In this document: positions 1 through 5,264 of the stretch, piece after piece
Numbering within the stretch: the first letter of the stretch is position 1
Layout: every line of letters begins with the position of its first letter
Assembly: GCA_038214535.1 (NCBI GenBank)
Contig: JBBQRS010000140.1
Location: 1-10,708 of the forward strand
Length of the DNA stretch: 10,708 nt
Reading direction: 5' to 3'
Origin: JBBQRS01 sp038214535
Lineage (GTDB): Bacteria; Chloroflexota; Anaerolineae; CG2-30-64-16
Made by a program: the position numbers and the translations under genes
Notes under the pieces: generated by a model
Told to the model about the DNA's origin: nothing
What the model saw: only the letters and a program-made list of their open reading frames with translations
Database searches by the model: none

Positions 1-4
1 CAAC

Positions 5-36
5 AAAAAAAATTCTCCACTCACCCCATCGGGGCG
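5..36 (-). terminator. weak candidate terminator past the thiamine operon
   Basis: Read on the minus strand, a short hairpin (CGCCCC, loop GAT, GGGGTG; one G-U pair) at 22-36 is followed after about 9 bases by a run of eight T at 5-12. It lies about 120 bases beyond the thiP stop, where an operon terminator could be. The stem is short and the T-run is not adjacent to it, so this is a poor match to an intrinsic terminator and is offered only as a candidate. Confidence 0.22.
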
Positions 37-66
37 CTTCCTCCCTTTTGGTTGTTGGGCTGTCGC

Positions 67-89
67 GGCGGGGGCCCCCGCCCCCCCCC
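67..89. repeat. GC-only 16-bp palindrome abutting a C9 run
   Basis: Positions 67-82 form a perfect 16-base palindrome (GGCGGGGGCCCCCGCC), overlapping a run of nine C at 81-89. It lies in the 153-base stretch after the thiP stop, which shows no convincing gene on either strand. It could fold as a 6-bp GC hairpin with a 4-base loop in the thiP transcript, but no U-tract follows. Homopolymer length may also be a sequencing uncertainty. Confidence 0.5.
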
Positions 90-153
90 ACACCCCGCAA
101 CTACAAAGGGCATGTGTGATCATCCAGGAGTTTTTGATGAATTTTTAGTAAAG

Positions 154-1818
154 TTAAAACTCGCCGACCTGCCCGATGCGAAAACGCTCGATCACCAGGA
201 AACCCGCCGCGCACACCAGCATCAGCAGGGTGCTCATCGCCAGCGCCTGCCCGTAGTTCAGCGCGCCCGGCTGACCCAGCAGGCGGAAGATGACCACCGG
301 CATGGTCGGATATTCGGGGCGGCTGATGAGCAGCGTCGCGCCGAACTCGCCCATGCTGGTGGTGAAGGCAAAGACCGCGCCGACCAGCAACGCCCGCCAG
401 ACGATGGGCATCTCGACCGTCTGCCAGACGCGCCACGGCGACGCGCCCAGCACCGCGGCCGCGTCGCGCCAGTCGGGGTTCAGCCCGCGCAAGCCGGGCA
501 GCACCGCCCTGACCACAAACGGGAACGCCACCAGCGTGTGCGCGATCGGGATGATGACCCAGGCATACCTTGCGGGCAGCGGGGTCAGCCCCTGCGCCAG
601 GATAAAGCCGAAACCCAACGTCACCGCCGACGTGCCCAGCGGCAACAACACAATCGGGTCGAGCACGCGCGAGACCCGGCCCGGATTGCGCGCCAGCAGG
701 TAAGCCGTCACTGTCCCGACCAGGAGCGCCAGCACCACCGTGATGCCGGCGAAGAAGAGGCTATCGGCGATGGCGCGACCGGGCGGCACGAAGAAGATCG
801 AGTTCGTGCGGTTGATGAACAGCGCACGGTAATAGAGCAGGGGATCGCCCGGAGCCAACGACCGCAGCGCCAGCGCGATCAGCGGCGTCGCCAGAAAGAG
901 AATCAGCCCCACCACGACGCCCGCCACTAGCGCGATCTGCAGGGGTGTCTTCGGCGTGATCTCGGTCTCCTTGCGCGAGCGCAGGTTGAGAGACACCGAC
1001 GCCTTTGCCTGCACACGCGTGTAAAACACCATGAAGACGAAGAGGATCCCCATTTGCGCCAGGCTCAACGCCGCGGCCTGAGGCAAGCGGAAGAGGGCTA
1101 CGGCCTGCCGGTAGATTTCCACCTCCAGCGTCGCAAACCGGGGGCCGCCGAGGATCATGATGATGCCGAAGCTGGTGAAACAAAACAGGAACGTCAGCAG
1201 CGCCGACGAGACCACGGCGGGCCGCAGGAGCGGCAACGTGATCTCGCGGAAGGCGCGCAGCCGGGCGCCGCCCAGCACGCGCGCCGCTTCCACCAGGCTC
1301 GGATCGAGGTTGGCCCAGAACCCGCCGACCACGCGGATCACGATGGCCGTGTTGTAGAAGACGTGCACCAGCAGGATGATCCAGATGGTGTGTTGCAGGC
1401 GAATCGGTGCGCTGTCCAGCCCGAACCACGTCATCAGGCTGGTGTTCAGCCAACCGCGCGAACCCAACAGCGCCGTGAACGCCGCGGCCACCACCATCGC
1501 CGGCATCACAAATGGGATAGTCGTCAGCGCGAGCAGCAGGCTCTTACCGGGGAACTTGTAGCGGGCAACCACGAAAGCCGCAGGCATCCCGATCAGCAGG
1601 GTAAGGGCCGTCGAGAGGGTGGATTGCCAGAGCGTGAACCAGAGCGCCTCGCGGAAGTACGGCTCGCGCCACAGCGAGTTGATCGACGTCAGGTCAATCC
1701 GGCCCTGCGGCGCGAAGCTCTCCCAGACCACCGCGGCCAGCGGGTAGAAGAAGAAGAGGCCGAGAAAGCCCAGCGGGACGATATAGAGCAGGTTGACGAG
1801 GCTGCGCGCGCGCTTCAA
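154..1818 (-). CDS. thiP: thiamine ABC transporter permease (fused double permease)
   Basis: Integral inner-membrane permease of 554 aa, likely for thiamine import together with the adjacent ThiB. It is a ThiP/FbpB-type tandem fusion of two permease domains, each ending in an EAA loop that should dock the ATPase: EAARVLGG...LPLLRPA at about residues 177-200 and DAAAVLGASPWRVWQTVEMP at about 452-471. Many hydrophobic segments alternate with short loops; the first membrane helix is at about residues 9-32. The start is TTG (complement of 1816-1818), with a GAGGGG motif just upstream (3-5 base spacing) and 10 bases after the thiB stop, so it is co-transcribed and possibly translationally coupled. 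Family proteins also include iron and spermidine/putrescine permeases. The thiamine assignment rests on the ThiB neighbour, TPK and the upstream TPP riboswitch. No ThiQ ATPase gene follows in the window. Confidence 0.9.
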   Translation of the reverse strand: MKRARSLVNLLYIVPLGFLGLFFFYPLAAVVWESFAPQGRIDLTSINSLWREPYFREALWFTLWQSTLSTALTLLIGMPAAFVVARYKFPGKSLLLALTTIPFVMPAMVVAAAFTALLGSRGWLNTSLMTWFGLDSAPIRLQHTIWIILLVHVFYNTAIVIRVVGGFWANLDPSLVEAARVLGGARLRAFREITLPLLRPAVVSSALLTFLFCFTSFGIIMILGGPRFATLEVEIYRQAVALFRLPQAAALSLAQMGILFVFMVFYTRVQAKASVSLNLRSRKETEITPKTPLQIALVAGVVVGLILFLATPLIALALRSLAPGDPLLYYRALFINRTNSIFFVPPGRAIADSLFFAGITVVLALLVGTVTAYLLARNPGRVSRVLDPIVLLPLGTSAVTLGFGFILAQGLTPLPARYAWVIIPIAHTLVAFPFVVRAVLPGLRGLNPDWRDAAAVLGASPWRVWQTVEMPIVWRALLVGAVFAFTTSMGEFGATLLISRPEYPTMPVVIFRLLGQPGALNYGQALAMSTLLMLVCAAGFLVIERFRIGQVGEF

Positions 1819-1828
1819 TGGCCCCTCT

Positions 1829-2926
1829 TTACCGCAACACGGCGTCCGTCCAATCGCGCAGCCACCCCTCGCGCCCCGCGTCTATCGCGTCCGGCGCGAT
1901 GCTCACCGGTTGGTCGGGTTGCTGCGCGTGCAGCGTGAATACCTCAGGCAGCGGCGTGTCCGTCCGCGCAGGGTAGACCCACATTTGCAACGGGATGTCG
2001 GCCTGGAAATCGGGGCCGAGCATGAAGTCCACCCACTGATGCGCGAGTTCCGGCTGCGATGCGCCCTTCAGCACGCCGACAAACTCCACCTGACGGAAGG
2101 TTTCGCCGGGCGTCAGGATATTGCCGGTGGGCGACTCCGCAGGCTGCGGGTCAGCAAAGAACACCTCCGCCGCGGGGCTAGTCGCGTAACTGACCACCAG
2201 CGGCCGGTCACCGTCGCCGCTGCTGCCGCTGAACTGCCCGTAGTAGGCGTCTTCCCAGCCTTCCGCCACGAAAACGTCGTTCGCACGCAGGTCACGCCAG
2301 AAATCGAGGTAGGTATAATCGCCTTCCTCGCCGAAGACGGCAATGGTGGTCAACAGAAAGGCCAGGCCGGGCGATGAGGTGGCAGGATTCTCGACGATCA
2401 GCTTTCCCTTGTAACGCGGGTCTGTCAGATCGCGTAACATCTGTGGCACGGGCAGCTTGTCGTCGCCAAAAGCCGCGCGGTCGTAATTCAAGGTGACGTA
2501 GCCAAAGTCCACAGGCAGGAGCCGGTTCTCCGGGTCGAGCTTGAGGTCGTCCGGGATGCTTGCCAGCGCGGGCGACGCGTACGCCTCGAAGAGGTCCTCG
2601 CGCAGCGCCCGGCTCAGGAAACTGTTATCCACGCCATACATCACGTCCGCCTGGGGCTGCGACTTGCTCAGGATCGCCTTGTTGAGCATCAGCCCCGCGT
2701 CGCCGGACTTTAGGAACTGCACCCGGCAGCCGCACTGTGCCTGAAACTTCGCGACCACATCCTCACTGACGTTGAAGCTGTCGTGCGTCATCACCGTGAG
2801 CAGCGGCGCGTCCGCCGCCGGTGCTACGGACGTAGGCTCGGCGGCAGGCGCGGCCGGTTGCACGGGCGTACATCCCGCCAATACCAGCGCTACCAGCATT
2901 ATCAACAGTAAACTTCTGATTCGCAT
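1829..2926 (-). CDS. thiB: thiamine-binding lipoprotein of ABC transporter
   Basis: Extracytoplasmic solute-binding lipoprotein of 365 aa that captures thiamine (or its phosphates) and delivers it to ThiP. The N-terminus has a charged start (MRIR), a hydrophobic core and a lipobox LAGC with the acylated Cys at residue 19. A Pro/Ala/Glu-rich linker follows to about residue 40, and then the mature domain begins at LLTVMTHDSF. Family-typical stretches are the closely spaced Cys pair C65/C67, QADVMYGVDNSF (about 92-103) and DPRYKGKL...TSSPGLAFLL (about 169-192), which resemble the ThiB ligand-binding loops. The start is well supported by AGGAGG six bases before ATG. It lies downstream of tpk and a large hairpin, and upstream of thiP. 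A related iron or putrescine binding protein is possible on sequence alone, but the TPP-riboswitch operon favours thiamine. Confidence 0.92.
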   Translation of the reverse strand: MRIRSLLLIMLVALVLAGCTPVQPAAPAAEPTSVAPAADAPLLTVMTHDSFNVSEDVVAKFQAQCGCRVQFLKSGDAGLMLNKAILSKSQPQADVMYGVDNSFLSRALREDLFEAYASPALASIPDDLKLDPENRLLPVDFGYVTLNYDRAAFGDDKLPVPQMLRDLTDPRYKGKLIVENPATSSPGLAFLLTTIAVFGEEGDYTYLDFWRDLRANDVFVAEGWEDAYYGQFSGSSGDGDRPLVVSYATSPAAEVFFADPQPAESPTGNILTPGETFRQVEFVGVLKGASQPELAHQWVDFMLGPDFQADIPLQMWVYPARTDTPLPEVFTLHAQQPDQPVSIAPDAIDAGREGWLRDWTDAVLR

Positions 2927-2990
2927 TCTATTCCTCCTGCTTCCCCGAACTTTATCACCGTCGGGAAGCCATTTTTGAATATGTCATTCT

Positions 2991-3057
2991 GCGGAGTGCG
3001 CATCCTCAGATGCGCACGGGCGCAACGGAGCAGCGCATCTGAAGATGCGCACTCCGC
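2991..3057. repeat. 25-bp-arm inverted repeat between tpk and thiB
   Basis: Left arm 2991-3015 and right arm 3033-3057 are reverse complements over 25 bases with a single mismatch (3005 against 3043), separated by a 17-base spacer. Read on the minus strand, as the operon is, the mismatch is a G-U pair, so the mRNA stem is continuous. Each arm is also self-complementary (e.g. GCGCATCT-GA-AGATGCGC at 3033-3050), allowing a two-hairpin alternative. It begins 7 bases after the tpk stop and has no U-tract, so it is not a standard terminator. It could stabilise or process the mRNA, or be a dispersed palindromic (REP/MITE-like) insertion. Confidence 0.92.
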
Positions 3058-3064
3058 CGGCTCT

Positions 3065-3730
3065 TTACGCGGGCTGTCGCGTGTGAATGACCAGCAGTTG
3101 CCCCGCGCGCAGGTTCACCCGCGCGATCTCGTCGAGAAAGACATTGCTCACGCCGCGCGCCTGCCCCGGATATAACGCATCGTCGGCCAGCGGATAGCGC
3201 AACCCTTCCGTGGTAACACCCACCGCCGCGCCGCCCAGCGGCAACAACGAAAGCAGATCGCCCGCCACGCCATGCAGCGTCAGCGCGACAGGCTTACCAC
3301 CGCTTCCGCGCAACAGCCGGATCATCTCCGGCCCGTCAGCAATCATCACATTGCGTCCGGCCAGATCGGGCCGCGCCAGAAGCAAAACATTCGCCAGCAG
3401 GTGATCCGTGCGCCCGCCCAGCGCCCCCGTGATCACGATAGACTCGGCATCGGTCGCCAGCGCACGTTCCAGCGCCAACTCCAGGTCTGTCTCATCCTTC
3501 GCAACTGGCGCGGTCACAACCGGCACGCCGGCTTCCCGCAGGCGCTGCGCCTCCGCGGCGTCCAGCGAGTCAAGGTCACCGATGAGCAAGTGCAGCGGCC
3601 ATCCCCACGCCCGCACATGCTGCGCGCCCGCATCCGCCGCAATGACGATGTCATCCGGCTGCGGCGTCAAGCCGCGCGGCTGTCCTTCACCGGGGCCACC
3701 TGCAACGATAAAGGTTCGCACAATCCACAT
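3065..3730 (-). CDS. thiamine pyrophosphokinase (thiamine diphosphokinase)
   Basis: Cytosolic enzyme of about 221 aa that transfers pyrophosphate from ATP to thiamine, making TPP. Family motifs are in order: IVAGGP at residues 8-13, AADAGAQHV (31-39), the nucleotide/Mg-binding GDLDS (51-55), KDETDLELAL (78-87), GALGGRTDHLLAN (102-114) and the C-terminal thiamine-binding part GLRYPL...RGVSN. The family is usually 210-230 aa, so the extra 28 residues of the longest reading frame (start 3814) are rejected: they would lie inside the terminator and riboswitch. I chose ATG at 3728-3730. Its AGGAG is only 1 base upstream, so a GTG three codons later (3719-3721, 10-base spacing) is a real alternative. 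It is the first gene of the riboswitch-controlled operon, before thiB and thiP. Confidence 0.95.
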   Translation of the reverse strand: MWIVRTFIVAGGPGEGQPRGLTPQPDDIVIAADAGAQHVRAWGWPLHLLIGDLDSLDAAEAQRLREAGVPVVTAPVAKDETDLELALERALATDAESIVITGALGGRTDHLLANVLLLARPDLAGRNVMIADGPEMIRLLRGSGGKPVALTLHGVAGDLLSLLPLGGAAVGVTTEGLRYPLADDALYPGQARGVSNVFLDEIARVNLRAGQLLVIHTRQPA

Positions 3731-3749
3731 GCTCCTGGCTTCAACCAAC

Positions 3750-3782
3750 AAAAAACGGGCAAACCTTAACCGGGCCGCCCGT
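3750..3782 (-). terminator. riboswitch-controlled intrinsic terminator
   Basis: Read on the minus strand, ACGGGC (3782-3777) pairs with GCCCGT (3760-3755), separated by a 16-base loop and followed directly by a T-run ending at 3750. It lies between the TPP aptamer and the tpk start codon, exactly where a transcriptional expression platform belongs. The stem is short (6 bp, GC-rich) with a large loop. Formation would stop transcription before tpk, thiB and thiP when TPP is bound. Confidence 0.82.
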
Positions 3783-3797
3783 CGCTTTCCTGCAACG
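3780..3797 (-). promoter_or_regulatory. predicted antiterminator hairpin
   Basis: On the minus strand CGTTGC (3797-3792), loop AGGAAA (3791-3786) and GCGACG (3785-3780) form a 6-bp hairpin with one G-U pair. Its 5' side shares bases 3795-3797 with the 3' strand of the aptamer's P1 stem. Its 3' side shares 3780-3782 with the 5' arm of the terminator. It therefore cannot coexist with either, as an antiterminator should not. This is a paper-fold prediction by complementarity only. Confidence 0.55.
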
Positions 3798-3890
3798 CAT
3801 CCCTCCGCCGGCATTATCTCGGTTCAGGTTCATAGGGTCGTCGGCATTGGGGCCGACCTCTCAGCCAGGCTCTCCTGGCTCCCCCTGCAT
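3795..3890 (-). promoter_or_regulatory. TPP riboswitch (THI element) aptamer
   Basis: The minus strand carries the conserved THI-box elements in order: GGGGGAGCC (3885-3877), a P3 hairpin closing on GGCTGAGAGG, an optional GC stem (GTCGGC/GCCGAC), ACCCTATGAACCTGA, then GATAATGCCGGCGGAGGGA (to 3800). The pyrimidine-recognising CTGAGA and the pyrophosphate-side GATAATGCC are intact. P1 is best drawn as ATGCA (3890-3886) with TGCGT (3799-3795), including one G-U pair. It senses thiamine pyrophosphate in the nascent leader and precedes thiamine kinase and transport genes, so it should act as an OFF switch through the terminator downstream. Confidence 0.97.
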
Positions 3891-3956
3891 GACGCCCACC
3901 CGTTCCGCTCGAAAAGCGCCGGGCGTGCGCCGATACGCTATTAAATTGTTAACCGG

Positions 3957-3985
3957 ATGTTAGCATGTCAGGCAAGCCCTGTCAA
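3957..3985 (-). promoter_or_regulatory. sigma-70-type promoter of the thiamine operon
   Basis: On the minus strand a perfect TTGACA (3985-3980), a 17-base spacer and TAACAT (3962-3957) preceded by TG (an extended -10) make a good housekeeping promoter. The expected start is near 3950, giving a leader of about 60 bases before the aptamer. No other match this good lies between here and the riboswitch. Confidence 0.7.
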
Positions 3986-3995
3986 GGAATTGAAT

Positions 3996-4034
3996 TTGAC
4001 GTGCAACGCACCTCGCAGGTGCGTTGCACGTCAA
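3996..4034. repeat. perfect 18-bp-arm palindrome between divergent promoters
   Basis: Arms 3996-4013 and 4017-4034 are exact reverse complements over 18 bases, with a 3-base CGC loop. The core is GTGCAACGCACCT and its mirror. It sits between the thiamine-operon promoter and the promoter of the aldo-keto reductase; its right arm includes the likely -35 region of the latter. No U-tract flanks it. It may be a dispersed palindromic repeat, an operator, or an insulator between divergent genes; sequence alone does not decide. Confidence 0.93.
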
Positions 4035-4054
4035 CGTTTAGCGTGTGGTATTAT
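4024..4054 (+). promoter_or_regulatory. probable promoter of the aldo-keto reductase
   Basis: TATTAT at 4049-4054 with TG one base upstream gives an extended -10 (TGGTATTAT). A weak -35 (TTGCAC, 4024-4029) lies 19 bases upstream, inside the right arm of the palindrome. The predicted start near 4061 excludes GTG at 4045 as the gene start and leaves a leader of about 38 bases to GTG 4099. Confidence 0.5.
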
Positions 4055-4098
4055 TGGGTCTCGGATACACGCGTCCGATTTTCTCAGGGAGGTGGCAT

Positions 4099-5103
4099 GT
4101 GGAATACCGTGAATGCGGCGATAGCGGCCTCAAACTGTCGGTGCTGGGCATCGGCTGCTGGTCGTTCGGCGGCGGCGAAGATGACTACTGGGGGCCGCAG
4201 GATCAACATGACGCAAATGAGGTCGTCGCGCAAGCGCTTGATCTTGGCGTGAACTATTTCGATACCGCGGAAGGCTACAACGATGGACGCAGCGAGGAAT
4301 CGCTGGGTCATGCGCTGCGCTCACGACGCGCAGAGGCCGTCATTGGAACGAAGATCGCGCCGGATAACACGGAGCCAAAGACCCTGCGCGAACACTGCGA
4401 AGCCAGCCTGCGCCGCCTCGGCACATACTACATTGACCTCTACATGGTGCATTGGCCGATCACAGACCATTCAGTCGCCGGTGCCTTTGGTACACTGGCC
4501 GACCTGAAGCGGGAAGGCAAGATTCGCCACATCGGCGTCAGCAACTTCGGCGTGCAGCAGTTGACCGAGGCGCTGGCAACCGGCGCAGACATCGCGGCCA
4601 ACCAGCTTGCCTACAGCCTGCTCACCCGCGGCATCGAGGCAGAAATCATGCCCCTGTGCCGTGAGAACGGCATCGGCATCCTGCCCTATATGCCGCTGAT
4701 CCAGGGTTTGCTCACCGGCAAATATCAGACGCCCGATGACGTGCCGCCCATCCGGGCGCGCACCCGGCTCTTCCGGGGCGATCGTCCCATGTCGCGTCAC
4801 GGCGAGCCGGGGGCCGAGGCCGAAACCTTCGCCGCCCTGGGCGCGATTCAGGCGATAGCAAATCGTAAGGGCGTCCCCATGTCGGCGCTGGCGCTGGCCT
4901 GGGCCGCTGCGCGCCCGGAAATCTCCTCCGTAATCCTGGGCGTGCGCAATGTCGCACAGTTGCAGGAGGGCGTCCACGGCATCGCCACGCCGCTTTCGGC
5001 AGAGGAGATCGCGGAACTCGACGCCATCACCGAGCCGGTGCTGCGCAAGATGGGGCCAAATGCGGACATCTTCCTCGGCGCGGAGCAGAGTCGTAGCCGG
5101 TAA
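4099..5103 (+). CDS. aldo/keto reductase, IolS/YhdN-like
   Basis: Cytosolic NADPH-dependent oxidoreductase of 334 aa with the (beta/alpha)8 AKR fold; the physiological substrate cannot be read from sequence. The catalytic tetrad is complete: Asp55 and Tyr60 (FDTAEGY), Lys85 (IGTKI) and His118 (MVHWP). Other AKR signatures are GLKLSVLGIG (10-19), GRSEESLG (63-70) and KIRHIGVSNF (141-150); the C-terminal SSVILGVRN fits the cofactor phosphate site. The GTG start at 4099 is chosen because GGAGG (4088-4092) stands 6 bases before it and MEYRECGDSGLK matches the usual family N-terminus. A longer frame from 4045 would begin in the promoter. An out-of-frame ATG overlaps this GTG. It is transcribed divergently from the thiamine operon, with no obvious functional link. 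Confidence 0.93.
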   Translation: MEYRECGDSGLKLSVLGIGCWSFGGGEDDYWGPQDQHDANEVVAQALDLGVNYFDTAEGYNDGRSEESLGHALRSRRAEAVIGTKIAPDNTEPKTLREHCEASLRRLGTYYIDLYMVHWPITDHSVAGAFGTLADLKREGKIRHIGVSNFGVQQLTEALATGADIAANQLAYSLLTRGIEAEIMPLCRENGIGILPYMPLIQGLLTGKYQTPDDVPPIRARTRLFRGDRPMSRHGEPGAEAETFAALGAIQAIANRKGVPMSALALAWAAARPEISSVILGVRNVAQLQEGVHGIATPLSAEEIAELDAITEPVLRKMGPNADIFLGAEQSRSR

Positions 5104-5226
5104 GCGAAGGGCAACGGATACAAACGGATAAGCGGATTCCACCGGCGTACTCCGCAGATCATGCGCCCTTCGCTTGCGATGAAGCATACACAACGATCCG
5201 TTTACCCGTTTCCATCCGCTGCCCTT
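5102..5226. repeat. imperfect long inverted repeat before aspS
   Basis: The 161-base gap between the aldo-keto reductase and the AspRS gene holds an imperfect inverted repeat: 5107-5139 against 5194-5226 match at 26 of the first 31 paired positions. The motifs are AACGGATA-like on the left and ATCCGTTT-like on the right. Its left end also forms a perfect 11-bp pairing, AAGCGAAGGGC (5102-5112) with GCCCTTCGCTT (5165-5175). The two pairings compete for the same left arm. No T-run follows and I could not identify a convincing promoter for the downstream gene here. Confidence 0.75.
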
Positions 5227-5264
5227 AATCGCCGCAAAAAATCATTTCCACAGGGACACAGATC

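Noticed and set aside
52..930. 292-codon plus-strand ORF opposite thiP
   Set aside because: Composition (Arg, Gln, His, Asp rich, no domain) is that of an antisense shadow of a GC-rich gene, and thiP on the other strand has clear family motifs.
761..1453. 230-codon ORF in another minus-strand frame of thiP
   Set aside because: Frame-shifted shadow of thiP with Arg/Gly/Ala-rich low-information sequence; thiP frame is intact across it.
2625..2633. TTATCCACG DnaA-box-like sites here and at 5664-5672, near dnaN
   Set aside because: Only two scattered single sites, both inside coding sequence, with no dnaA and no AT-rich unwinding region; not an origin.
2991..3057. Intrinsic terminator between tpk and thiB
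   Set aside because: The stem is strong but no U-run follows on either strand, and thiB has no evident promoter of its own, so co-transcription is more likely.
3731..3814. N-terminal extension of thiamine pyrophosphokinase to ATG 3814
   Set aside because: It would be translated through the terminator and the aptamer 3' end, and the 28 extra residues are not family-like.
4045..4098. 18-residue N-terminal extension of the aldo-keto reductase from GTG 4045
   Set aside because: It overlaps the predicted -10 box, has no RBS, and the family N-terminus begins at the GTG with strong RBS at 4099.
4471..5193. 240-codon minus-strand ORF opposite the aldo-keto reductase
   Set aside because: Antisense shadow; no motifs, and the sense gene has a full catalytic tetrad.
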